10,099 nt of DNA from an uncultured Lachnospiraceae bacterium (GCA_937915975.1 CALGGL010000130.1:1-10099), one strand, 5' to 3'; positions 1 through 7,351 are shown, numbered from the stretch's first letter. Program-made: numbers and translations. The notes: generated by a model from the letters alone, not told the origin.

Positions 1-491
1 TGAATGCTGGTGCTTATGGCGGTGAGATGAAGGATATAATTGAATTTGTTGATGTACTTATGCCGTCCGGAGAGATAAAAAGATATTCCAATGAGGAAAT
101 GGGCTTTGGCTACAGAAAGAGCATAATAGATAATGAAAAAATCGTTCTTTCGGCAGGTTTAAGGCTTGATAAAGGAAAACAAGAAGATATAGAAGCTTAT
201 ATGAATGAGCTTAAAGAGAAAAGAACAAGTAAGCAGCCTCTTGAATATCCGAGCTCGGGTTCTACATTTAAAAGACCTGAAGGATATTTTGCCGGCAAGC
301 TTATAGAGGATGCGGGACTTAAGGGATACAGCGTCGGAGGAGCTATGGTCTCGACAAAGCATAGCGGATTTGTGATTAATTATAATAATGCGACATCAGA
401 GGACGTAATCAGACTTATAGAAGATGTCAGAGGAATTGTGTTTGAAAAATTTGGTGTTATGCTTGAACCGGAGGTAAAAATCATAAGATGA
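1..491 (+). CDS. murB: UDP-N-acetylenolpyruvoylglucosamine reductase (MurB), C-terminal part
   Basis: MurB is a cytoplasmic FAD enzyme that uses NADPH to reduce UDP-GlcNAc-enolpyruvate to UDP-MurNAc, the second committed step of peptidoglycan precursor synthesis. The gene is cut by the left edge: the frame is already open at base 3 and reads NAGAYGGEM across 3-29, a conserved MurB motif, so the Met at 27 is internal and not the start. Further family motifs are FGYR (about 105-116), SGSTFKRP (255-278), which holds the serine that acts as general acid in the family, then AGKLIEDAGLKG and GGAMVSTKHSGFVIN. The tail LEPEVKIIR holds the conserved C-terminal glutamate. The spacing and the GGAMVSTKHSGF block fit a type II MurB. 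About 160 residues are present, roughly half of a typical protein. The stop overlaps the rapZ start by 4 bases (ATGA, 488-491), which suggests translational coupling. Confidence 0.96.
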   Translation, partial: NAGAYGGEMKDIIEFVDVLMPSGEIKRYSNEEMGFGYRKSIIDNEKIVLSAGLRLDKGKQEDIEAYMNELKEKRTSKQPLEYPSSGSTFKRPEGYFAGKLIEDAGLKGYSVGGAMVSTKHSGFVINYNNATSEDVIRLIEDVRGIVFEKFGVMLEPEVKIIR

Positions 492-1363
492 GATTTGTAA
501 TTGTGACCGGAATGAGTGGAGCCGGAAAATCAACTGCATTAAAGAAGCTTGAGGATATGGGCTTTTTCTGCGTGGATAATCTGCCTGTTATGCTTATCAG
601 GAGATTTGCGGATATTGCATATGATGATGAGCTTGAGGTTGATAATGTCGCAATCGGTGTAGATATAAGAAGCGGTGAATCACTTAATCAGCTTTCCGTT
701 CTTCTTGAGGATATGAAAAAGAGTGACTACAGCTATGAGATACTTTTCCTTGATGCAACTGAGCCGGAGCTGGTAAAAAGATTTAAGGAAACCAGAAGAA
801 AACATCCTCTTTCCAAAAGCGGAAGAATAAATGACGGAATAGTAAGAGAACGTGAGAAGATAGAATTTTTAAAACAAAGAGCAGACTATATAATCGACAC
901 AAGCGGTTTGCTTACAAGGGAGCTTGGCGCCGAGATAGAAAAGATCTTTTCCGGTGAGGAAGCCTATAACAATATGATTATAACGGTAATGTCCTTTGGA
1001 TTTAAATACGGAATACCAAGGGATTCCGATCTTGTATATGATGTCAGATTTTTGCCTAATCCGTATTATGTTGATGAATTAAGACCGCTTACAGGTAACG
1101 ATAAAGCGGTTGCCGATATGGTTATGGATTGTGAGGAATATGAGCAGTTTATGGGAAGACTTACCGATATGATAGAATTCCTCGTACCTAATTACAAAAA
1201 AGAAGGCAAAAATCAGCTCGTAATTTCCGTCGGTTGTACGGGAGGCAAGCATCGTTCGGTTACGGTTGCAAATGCTTTATACGACAGACTTACAAAGCTG
1301 CCGTATACAATTAGAATTTTTCACAGAGATATAACCAAGGATAAATTTGTAAAAGGGGAATAA
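488..1363 (+). CDS. rapZ: RapZ/YvcJ family P-loop nucleotide-binding protein
   Basis: The 291 residues match the RapZ/YvcJ family in length and layout. A Walker A loop GMSGAGKST lies at residues 8-16 and is followed by the family block FFCVDNLP ending at residue 33. The C-terminal RapZ domain carries the signature CTGGKHRSV (residues 250-258) and the ending FHRDITK. In E. coli RapZ is an RNA-binding adaptor that directs RNase E to the GlmZ small RNA and so controls GlmS and amino-sugar supply. In Bacillus, YvcJ hydrolyses nucleotides and affects competence. GlmZ is not known in Clostridia, so the exact role here is open. A link to cell-wall precursor supply is plausible because the gene overlaps murB by 4 bases. 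The ATG at 488 is supported by that overlap and by the immediate start of the P-loop strand MRFVIVTG. Confidence 0.96.
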   Translation: MRFVIVTGMSGAGKSTALKKLEDMGFFCVDNLPVMLIRRFADIAYDDELEVDNVAIGVDIRSGESLNQLSVLLEDMKKSDYSYEILFLDATEPELVKRFKETRRKHPLSKSGRINDGIVREREKIEFLKQRADYIIDTSGLLTRELGAEIEKIFSGEEAYNNMIITVMSFGFKYGIPRDSDLVYDVRFLPNPYYVDELRPLTGNDKAVADMVMDCEEYEQFMGRLTDMIEFLVPNYKKEGKNQLVISVGCTGGKHRSVTVANALYDRLTKLPYTIRIFHRDITKDKFVKGE

Positions 1364-1367
1364 TCAT

Positions 1368-2201
1368 ATGTCCTTTTCAGGAAATGTTAAGGAAGAATTA
1401 TTTGATCATATAGGCAACGGAAGACATTGCAGGCTTGCGGAGCTTGCTGCATTGGTTATCATGACTGACAGAGTTAACGTTGCCGATGGGATCGATACAG
1501 TAGCGGGTAGGAAGATAGAAAAATTATCTGATATTTTAAAGCTTAATCCTTATGATGAAGATGGAAGAAAAGCTTTGAAAATTGTGAAAAATAAAGGCAT
1601 ATACAGTGTTGACAGAATTTTGATATCAAAGAGCTGTTGCAAGCAGGCTTTTATCAGAGGTGCATTTATAGCCGGCGGCTCGGTTACAAATCCCGAAAAG
1701 GGGTATCATCTTGAAATTGTGTGTGACACGAAAGAAACCGCTGAGCTTATGATTGATATAATAAGGGATTTTGATATTGATGCAAAGCTAACGGAAAGAA
1801 AACATTTTTATGTTGTATATATAAAGGATGGCTCCATGATAGTTGATTTGCTTAATGTCATGGGAGCACACGCATCTCTTATGGATATGGAAAATGTGCG
1901 TATTCTTAAGGAGGTCAGAAACAGGATTAACCGGAATGTTAATTGTGAAACTGCCAATTTGAATAAAACGGTTAATGCTGCGGTAAAGCAGATTGAAGAT
2001 ATAAAATATATTGAAAGTAAAAAGGGCTTAAAATATCTTCCGGATAATCTGAGACGTATTGCGGAAATTCGTATGGAGGAACCCGAGCTTTCTCTAATTG
2101 ATTTGGGAAAAATGCTTGACCCGCCTTTGGGTAAGTCAGGCGTTAATCATAGATTAAGAAAAATAAGTGAAATAGCCGGTGAGCTAAGGAGGAATAATTA
2201 A
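1368..2201 (+). CDS. whiA: WhiA family DNA-binding protein
   Basis: WhiA proteins combine a degenerate LAGLIDADG homing-endonuclease fold with a C-terminal helix-turn-helix. In Actinobacteria they drive sporulation transcription; in Firmicutes they bind DNA and affect cell division and chromosome segregation. The N-terminus MSFSGNVKEEL and HCRLAELAA are typical. The LAGLIDADG-like part covers roughly residues 80-175 and includes CCKQAFIRGAFIAGGSV (90-106). The linker NRNVNCETANLNKTVNAA (188-205) and the HTH ending LGKSGVNHRLRKISEIAGEL (254-273) are diagnostic. At 277 residues it is about 35 shorter than my recollection of typical WhiA (about 310-315). The shortfall lies in the N-terminal region between residues about 35 and 80. 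A GGGGAA ribosome binding site overlaps the rapZ 3' end, 4 bases separate the genes, and the frame is intact, so this looks like a compact variant and not a pseudogene. Confidence 0.95.
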   Translation: MSFSGNVKEELFDHIGNGRHCRLAELAALVIMTDRVNVADGIDTVAGRKIEKLSDILKLNPYDEDGRKALKIVKNKGIYSVDRILISKSCCKQAFIRGAFIAGGSVTNPEKGYHLEIVCDTKETAELMIDIIRDFDIDAKLTERKHFYVVYIKDGSMIVDLLNVMGAHASLMDMENVRILKEVRNRINRNVNCETANLNKTVNAAVKQIEDIKYIESKKGLKYLPDNLRRIAEIRMEEPELSLIDLGKMLDPPLGKSGVNHRLRKISEIAGELRRNN

Positions 2202-2202
2202 T

Positions 2203-2457
2203 ATGTTTACCAAAAGTGTTATTGTGAATTTACCTACGGATTCAGAGGCAAGACCTGTTGCTGTTATGGTGCAGATATCAAGCAGATATGACAGCAGAGT
2301 ATATGTATCTGCCAATAATAAGAAGGTCAATGCAAAAAGTATTATGGGTATGATGAGCATGGGATTTGCCAACGGAGATGAATTAAGCATAGAAGCCGAG
2401 GGTGATGATGCAGAGGAAGCAGTAGAGGCAATGGCAAAATATATTGAATCCAAATAG
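2203..2457 (+). CDS. Crh-like HPr paralogue lacking the active-site histidine
   Basis: An 84-residue protein with the complete HPr fold pattern. HPr normally has a GIHARPA-type motif whose His15 carries phosphate from Enzyme I to PTS sugar transporters. Here the motif is SEARPVAV and residue 15 is Glu (codon GAG, 2245-2247). The regulatory site is kept: Ser46 lies in KVNAKSIMGMMSMG (residues 41-54), the target of HPr kinase/phosphorylase in Firmicutes. Loss of His15 with retention of Ser46 is the pattern of Bacillus Crh (Gln15), which helps CcpA in carbon catabolite repression and cannot serve the PTS. The position directly after whiA also matches crh. It starts one base after the whiA stop, with a strong AAGGAGG at 2186-2192 inside the whiA end. 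I infer a Crh-type carbon-status regulator. Orthology to Crh rather than independent loss of the histidine is not proven. Confidence 0.9.
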   Translation: MFTKSVIVNLPTDSEARPVAVMVQISSRYDSRVYVSANNKKVNAKSIMGMMSMGFANGDELSIEAEGDDAEEAVEAMAKYIESK

Positions 2458-2466
2458 TTTGATTTC

Positions 2467-2495
2467 TTGCGAAACTATATTTTCTATGCTATAAT
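2467..2495 (+). promoter_or_regulatory. Predicted housekeeping-sigma promoter with extended -10
   Basis: TTGCGA (2467-2472) is followed after 17 bases by a perfect TATAAT (2490-2495), preceded by TGC, giving an extended -10 (TGnTATAAT). The start point would lie near 2502, leaving a leader of about 45 bases before the ribosome binding site GGAGGAGG at 2535-2542 and the ATG at 2547. This supports separate transcription of the large repeat protein from the murB-rapZ-whiA-HPr operon. Read by eye only. Confidence 0.7.
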
Positions 2496-2546
2496 AAAAT
2501 TTAACGAAATTATATAATTTAAAGAATAAATAAAGGAGGAGGTCAA

Positions 2547-5267
2547 ATGGGAAAGCTTAGTGATTTCTTTGGAAAGATTCCTTTCTTATCAAACATCGGT
2601 AATAAGAAGAAATCCACAAAGAGTAATGTTGAGCTCCAGTATGATAAGGGTATAAACCTTATGGAAAATGGCAACGCGGAAGAAGCTGTCGAGATATTCG
2701 AAAAGATAGCCGATATTGCCATTATGGATGAAAATTACAAAAACTTTGGCTCGGATGCTCTTAAGATAATGGGAGAATTCTATGAAACAGGTAAGTACAG
2801 TAATTGTAAAACCGAGATAGATAAAGCCAAGGCAGCAACATATTATGAGAAGTATATCAAGCTTAATAATGATGGGGAGATGATTTATAAGCTTGCCAAG
2901 ATGCTTCTTGAAATTCAGAACTTTTCAAAGGCGATTACATATTTTGAAAAGGCGACCGAGTGCGGCATAAAGGCTGCTTATATGAATCTCGGAAGTATAT
3001 ATGAAAATGGACTTAACAGAATTGACCAGTATGGAAACAAGAGTGATTTTGTTGTACCGGTTGATTATGATAAGGCAATGAAGTGGTATAAAAAGCTTGC
3101 TGATTTGGGCGATTCCAAGGCTAAATCCGCATATGAAAGAGTTGAGTATGCAAGCAGTCATACGGACAGTATAGAGTTTGAGGAAAAGGATAAGCTTTAT
3201 ACTGCCATAGCAGAAGCAAGACGTGCCAAGGGCAAGGAACCGAAATATAAAATGATCGAGGCTTCAAAGCTTCAGTATCAGTATACCTATGTTCATAATC
3301 AGGTTGACGGATATATTCATAAGCTTCCTAAGGACTGGGTTAAGACGATAAATGAGGAAACGGATGAGGAGTATTATGCACCGAGCCTTACATATAAGGA
3401 TTTTGCAATGTATGTTTCCTATGACAGTATTCCGAGAGATTCAAAAAAGACATTGGAGAATTATCTCAGATATTGTAATGACGCCTTTGATGAGGAGCTT
3501 CAGCTTAAGGCATATATTACAGAGTATGCAGACGGTATATGTACCACCTTCTATCATAAGGAGATGGAAAAGGGTATCGTTACATTTGCATTTTATCAGG
3601 GCAAGCGTCTTGCATGTATGAAGTTTATATGTGCAAATATGGATATAATAGAGCAGTATGAGGAGATTATATTTGAAACTGCAAACTCCTTTGCGTTCGT
3701 TGATCCGACACTGGTAAGCGATCAGAGTGCAAACCGTAAGGATAACCAGTATTACAGTGAAGCTGTTTACTGTTACTATCTGGAGGATTATGAAGGTGCC
3801 ATGGCAGCAGCAAAGCAGGCACTTAAGCTCGGAAGTATCAAGGCAAGCTATCTTCTTATAGAGCTTTACTTTGATGACGATTCACCTTATAAGGATTTGG
3901 AAAAGACCATAAGCTATGCAAAGCAGCTCTTTGATGCTACAAAGGATCCTGATCTTGCATTCCTTTTGGGTAATATATATGACCAGCAGCTTAAGGACTA
4001 TATGAAGGCTCTTAACTGGTATGAAAATGCTCACAGACTCGGACATAAGAGAGTAGCATTTTATCTCGGAAGATTTTATTACTACGGAGTTCTTAGAACC
4101 AAGCGTGACGGTGTTAAGGCACTTAAGTATTTTGAAGAAGCGGCTGCCAACGGTATCATGGAGGCAGAGGCATATATCAAGGATATTAAGGAGCTTGGCG
4201 GTGAGGACTTACAAAGCTGTGTGGAAAAATGGGAAAGAGCTGTTCAGGCAGGAAGCGGTGCCGCAGCACTTAAGATTGCACTTTATAAGCAAAGCCAGGT
4301 ATTTTATATAGCTAACTCCTATGAGATAGAAAAGGCATTTAATGAAGCTTTGGGACTCGGAAGCTATCAGGCTGCTTATGAGCTTGGTAAGATATATCAG
4401 CAGCAGGAGGCTGACGAGAATTATAAGGGTGAGATAAAGAGTATAAAGTACTTTGAGAAAGCTTACGACAACCGTTATGACGGCTTTGATAAAGAAAACC
4501 TCTATAAGGTTATCGAGTACAAGGCAGGAAAGACGGATAACGTTGAAGAAAAGATTGACCTTTATCTTAACAGTGCCAAGACAGGTCATGTACCGGCGGT
4601 AGAGAAGCTTATCGAGCTTGTACCGACATGTAATGAGAAGATTGAATTCCTTTACAATGAATTAAGAGATATAGCGGAAACCGGTGATGATTCCTGTATC
4701 ATCGGTATGAATAAGCTTGAAAGAAAGTACACAAGTCTTATCTTAAGAGAGCCGGATGACGGTCAGAAGGTTATTGAAAATAAGTTCTTCAGACTTTGTG
4801 TTCCGAAGGAATGTACTGCACAGATTAATGATGATGGCGGTACAATCAAGTTTGCGGATTCGGTTGTTGAATTTGCTGTTGCGGAGCTTCCGGTTAAGGC
4901 TGATGATGAAGAGAATTATCTTAAGATATATAAGCTTATTTTATCGGAGTACCTTCCGGATGAAAATGCGGAAATCATTATAGCCAATTCAAGAATGATT
5001 GGTTCTGCAATGAGAGAGACCAAGGATAATATTCATTCATATAACATCCTTATGATAAGCTCAAAGAACCAGTATATGTTCAAGCTAAGCTCACGTGACA
5101 GACGTGAAATGATGCAGTTTAAGGATAGAGTTTTGGATATCGCAAAATCTCTTGTTGAAACCGGAGAGATATATGTCGCAACAGAGGAAAGCAGAAAGAA
5201 TATCGGACTTTCATTCCTGCTTCGTTCAAATGAAAGCGGCTTCTTATCAATCGGTAAGAGTGAGTAG
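2547..5267 (+). CDS. Large Sel1/TPR-repeat protein with two similar alpha/beta domains
   Basis: A 906-residue protein with no signal peptide or membrane segment, so probably cytoplasmic. Helical repeats of the Sel1/TPR type are visible in several blocks. In residues 30-200 the phrases are EEAVEIFEKIAD, KAITYFEKATECGIKAAYMNLGSIYENG and KAMKWYKKLADLGDSKA. In 400-545 they are YEGAMAAAKQALKLGSIKAS, MKALNWYENAHRLGHKRVAF and GVKALKYFEEAAANGIMEAEA, and in 560-690 they include IKYFEKAYDN. Two non-repeat segments, about 253-386 and 740-870, share an order of elements: a strand ending LPKDW or VPKEC, an ENYL helix, a strand block, then a closing helix. They may be copies of one domain. Sel1/TPR arrays usually bind proteins, so a scaffold role is inferred. 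Lysine is mostly AAG here, unlike the neighbouring genes, which hints at high expression. It has its own promoter and a strong ribosome binding site, GGAGGAGG. I do not recognise a named family and assign no function. Confidence 0.88.
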   Translation: MGKLSDFFGKIPFLSNIGNKKKSTKSNVELQYDKGINLMENGNAEEAVEIFEKIADIAIMDENYKNFGSDALKIMGEFYETGKYSNCKTEIDKAKAATYYEKYIKLNNDGEMIYKLAKMLLEIQNFSKAITYFEKATECGIKAAYMNLGSIYENGLNRIDQYGNKSDFVVPVDYDKAMKWYKKLADLGDSKAKSAYERVEYASSHTDSIEFEEKDKLYTAIAEARRAKGKEPKYKMIEASKLQYQYTYVHNQVDGYIHKLPKDWVKTINEETDEEYYAPSLTYKDFAMYVSYDSIPRDSKKTLENYLRYCNDAFDEELQLKAYITEYADGICTTFYHKEMEKGIVTFAFYQGKRLACMKFICANMDIIEQYEEIIFETANSFAFVDPTLVSDQSANRKDNQYYSEAVYCYYLEDYEGAMAAAKQALKLGSIKASYLLIELYFDDDSPYKDLEKTISYAKQLFDATKDPDLAFLLGNIYDQQLKDYMKALNWYENAHRLGHKRVAFYLGRFYYYGVLRTKRDGVKALKYFEEAAANGIMEAEAYIKDIKELGGEDLQSCVEKWERAVQAGSGAAALKIALYKQSQVFYIANSYEIEKAFNEALGLGSYQAAYELGKIYQQQEADENYKGEIKSIKYFEKAYDNRYDGFDKENLYKVIEYKAGKTDNVEEKIDLYLNSAKTGHVPAVEKLIELVPTCNEKIEFLYNELRDIAETGDDSCIIGMNKLERKYTSLILREPDDGQKVIENKFFRLCVPKECTAQINDDGGTIKFADSVVEFAVAELPVKADDEENYLKIYKLILSEYLPDENAEIIIANSRMIGSAMRETKDNIHSYNILMISSKNQYMFKLSSRDRREMMQFKDRVLDIAKSLVETGEIYVATEESRKNIGLSFLLRSNESGFLSIGKSE

Positions 5268-5290
5268 TATAATAATGCTCACATATATAC

Positions 5291-5318
5291 TTGTAATAAT
5301 CAGATTACATAGTATAAT
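5291..5318 (+). promoter_or_regulatory. Predicted promoter of the rib operon leader
   Basis: TTGTAA (5291-5296), a 16-base spacer and a perfect TATAAT (5313-5318). Transcription would begin near 5325, just ahead of the FMN aptamer, which is where a riboswitch promoter is expected. The -35 is imperfect and the surroundings are A+T-rich, so other -10-like hexamers exist nearby, for example TATAAT at 5268-5273, which has no matching -35. Confidence 0.65.
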
Positions 5319-5339
5319 ATAAATATAATTTAATATAAA

Positions 5340-5441
5340 CTTCAGGGCAGGGTGCAATTCCCGACCGGCGGTACAGCCCGCGAACCGAAAGGTTGATTTG
5401 GTGAAATTCCAAAGCCGACAGTAAAGTCTGGATGGAAGAAG
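5340..5441 (+). promoter_or_regulatory. FMN riboswitch aptamer (RFN element)
   Basis: The conserved RFN core is present almost base for base. CTTCAGGGCAGGGTG starts at 5340, CAATTCCCGACCGGCGGTA and GCCCGCGA follow, then a variable CC-GAAA-GG stem, then TTGATTTGGTGAAATTCCAAA, CCGACAGTAAAGTCTGGATGG and the closing GAAG at 5438-5441. CTTC (5340-5343) pairs with that GAAG as P1. The family binds flavin mononucleotide and, in Firmicutes, lowers expression of riboflavin synthesis or uptake genes when FMN is plentiful. It lies directly upstream of ribD with a terminator between, so FMN should cause premature termination of the ribD-ribE-ribBA transcript. Confidence 0.98.
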
Positions 5442-5479
5442 GATTAACGCACATATTTTATCGTGCTATATTATGATTT

Positions 5480-5513
5480 AAAGACCTGAAGTTTTTTGGC
5501 TTCAGGTCTTTTT
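5480..5513 (+). terminator. Riboswitch-controlled intrinsic terminator
   Basis: A perfect 12-bp stem: AAAGACCTGAAG (5480-5491) pairs with CTTCAGGTCTTT (5500-5511), closing an 8-base loop TTTTTTGG, and the downstream arm runs into a short T tract (5509-5513). It lies 38 bases after the aptamer and about 55 bases before the ribD start, the usual place for an attenuator. Its 5' arm is also complementary to the 5' end of the aptamer, so the hairpin can be blocked when FMN is absent. Confidence 0.9.
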
Positions 5514-5567
5514 GAATGTGCCTATTTAGGATTATATATCTGTTGCAGGCACGCGGAGGGGTAAAAT

Positions 5568-6680
5568 ATGTATGATGAAAAATATATGCGATACGCTATT
5601 GAATTGGCGAAGAAGGGTGTCGGTGCGGTTAATCCGAATCCTCTTGTCGGTGCGGTAATTGTAAAAGATGGTAGGATTATAGGTGAGGGGTATCATAAGA
5701 AGTATGGCGGATTACATGCGGAAAGAGAAGCTTTTGCTAATCTTACTGAGGATGTGGAAGGTGCGGATATGTATGTCACGCTTGAACCTTGCTGTCATCA
5801 TGGAAAACAACCTCCTTGTGTGGAAGCGATAGTTGAGCATAAGATAAAAAGAGTATATGTAGGCTCCGATGATCCGAATTTACTTGTAAGCGGAAAGGGA
5901 TATGAATATTTGCGGGAGCATGGAATAGAAGTACATACTCATATATTGAAAGATGAATGCGATGCGTTAAATGATATATTTTTTCATTACATTACAACTA
6001 AGACGCCTTATGTGATAATGAAATATGCCATGACAATGGATGGTAAGATTGCAGCCTATACAGGAGAAAGCAAATGGATAAGTAATGAAACCTCAAGACA
6101 TAATTCTCAAGAGCTTAGAAACAGATGCAGCGGAATTATGGTTGGAATAGGCACGGTTTTTGCAGATGATCCGATGCTTACCTGCAGATTGGAGAATGGT
6201 CATAATCCTGTTAGAATAATCTGTGATACAAAGCTTAGGATACCGATGGATTCCAATATCGTTAAAACAGCCGGAGAGTTTAGAACCATAGTCGCAGCCG
6301 GTGAAAGCTTAAAGGGCAAAATTAATGATAAATATAACGAGCTTATAAAGAAAGGTGTTGAGGTTATATTTGTTGAAGAGGAAGACGGAGAAATCAATCT
6401 AAAAATGCTTATGAATAAGCTGGGAGAGCTTGAAATAGACAGCATAATAATCGAGGGTGGCGGTACACTTAATTACAGTGCGATTAAAGCTAAAATTGTA
6501 AATGAGGTTATGATATATATGGCACCTAAGATTTTGGGAGGTAAAGATGCGCCTACCGCCGTTGAGGGAGGGGGATTTGAAACCCCGGATTTGGCAGCAA
6601 AATTCAAGCTGAAGGATACTGAGCTTATAGATGGAGATATTTTGTTAAGGTATATCAGAAAAAATCAGAAAAGAGGTTAG
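5568..6680 (+). CDS. ribD: Bifunctional riboflavin deaminase/reductase RibD
   Basis: RibD carries out two successive steps of riboflavin synthesis: deamination of the diaminopyrimidinone ribosyl phosphate, then NADPH-dependent reduction of its ribose to ribityl. The N-terminal deaminase has NPNPLVGAV (22-30), the zinc and catalytic motif HAE (50-52) and the zinc cysteines 75 and 84 in PCCHHGKQPPC. The C-terminal reductase begins near 147 and shows MDGKIAAYTGESKWIS (157-172), VGIGTVFADDPMLTCR (192-207), EGGGTLN (296-302) and YMAPKILGGKDAPT. The length of 370 residues is normal and both active sites look intact. The ATG at 5568 is fixed by GGAGGGG at 5555-5561. It is the first gene of the riboswitch-controlled operon, and ribE starts one base after its stop. 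Confidence 0.98.
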   Translation: MYDEKYMRYAIELAKKGVGAVNPNPLVGAVIVKDGRIIGEGYHKKYGGLHAEREAFANLTEDVEGADMYVTLEPCCHHGKQPPCVEAIVEHKIKRVYVGSDDPNLLVSGKGYEYLREHGIEVHTHILKDECDALNDIFFHYITTKTPYVIMKYAMTMDGKIAAYTGESKWISNETSRHNSQELRNRCSGIMVGIGTVFADDPMLTCRLENGHNPVRIICDTKLRIPMDSNIVKTAGEFRTIVAAGESLKGKINDKYNELIKKGVEVIFVEEEDGEINLKMLMNKLGELEIDSIIIEGGGTLNYSAIKAKIVNEVMIYMAPKILGGKDAPTAVEGGGFETPDLAAKFKLKDTELIDGDILLRYIRKNQKRG

Positions 6681-6681
6681 T

Positions 6682-7335
6682 ATGTTTACCGGAATAGTAG
6701 AAGAAATAGGAGAGATAAAAAATATAAAGCATGGAAGTAAGTCTGCTGTCTTAACCATAAGCGGAAGTATTGTTACAAAGGATTCAAAGGTAGGAGACAG
6801 TATAGCGGTAAACGGTGTATGCCTTACCGCAACATCAATATCGGGTGATATATTTACTGCCGATGTTATGGCGGAAACCATGAGACGCTCCTCACTGGGA
6901 GATTTAAAACAAGGCAGCAAAGTAAACCTTGAAAGAGCAATGCTGTGTAACGGAAGATTTGGCGGACACATAGTTTCGGGACATATAGACGGAACCGGAA
7001 CAATAAGAAATCTTGAAAAAGAAGATAATGCAGTATGGGTAACCATAGCTGCTTCATCAGACATACTAAAATACATAGTCGAGAAAGGTTCAATCGCAAT
7101 AGACGGCATAAGCCTTACCGTAGCCTATGTTGACAACGAAGTATTTAAAGTATCGATAATACCTCACACTGCAGGCGAGACAACATTATTAACCAAAAAC
7201 AAAGGCGACATAGTAAACCTTGAAAACGACATTGTCGGAAAATATGTTGAAAAGCTGATGAAGTATAATCACCAAGATACAACTGTGAAATCTAATATTG
7301 ATATGGAAATGTTAAATCGATATGGTTTTATATAA
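6682..7335 (+). CDS. ribE: Riboflavin synthase alpha chain
   Basis: This enzyme disproportionates two molecules of 6,7-dimethyl-8-ribityllumazine into riboflavin and the diaminopyrimidine precursor, the last step of the pathway. The protein starts with the invariant MFTGIVEE and contains two lumazine-binding barrels: residues 1 to about 97 with VNGVCLTA (43-50), and about 98 to 190 with DGISLTV (141-147). The bridge GGHIVSGHIDGTG (94-106) is characteristic. At 217 residues it is full length. It begins one base after ribD; the ribosome binding site AGAGG lies in the ribD 3' end, so coupling is likely. The gene is called ribE in most Firmicutes and ribC in E. coli. Confidence 0.97.
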   Translation: MFTGIVEEIGEIKNIKHGSKSAVLTISGSIVTKDSKVGDSIAVNGVCLTATSISGDIFTADVMAETMRRSSLGDLKQGSKVNLERAMLCNGRFGGHIVSGHIDGTGTIRNLEKEDNAVWVTIAASSDILKYIVEKGSIAIDGISLTVAYVDNEVFKVSIIPHTAGETTLLTKNKGDIVNLENDIVGKYVEKLMKYNHQDTTVKSNIDMEMLNRYGFI

Positions 7336-7351
7336 TTTTATAGAAGAGTAA

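Noticed and set aside
2454..2483. Possible terminator after the HPr-like gene: ATAGTTT (2454-2460) with AAACTAT (2472-2478), followed by ATTTT.
   Set aside because: The 7-bp stem is almost all A-T with an 11-base loop, and it overlaps the -35 of the next promoter. Too weak to call a terminator.
4209..4589. Minus-strand open frame opposite the repeat protein, with hydrophobic stretches.
   Set aside because: A shadow of the repeat-protein gene; the hydrophobic look comes from reverse-reading Lys/Glu/Asp-rich codons.
5260..5282. GTGAG/CTCAC inverted repeat at the end of the repeat-protein gene.
   Set aside because: Only 5 bp with no T tract, so not a credible terminator.
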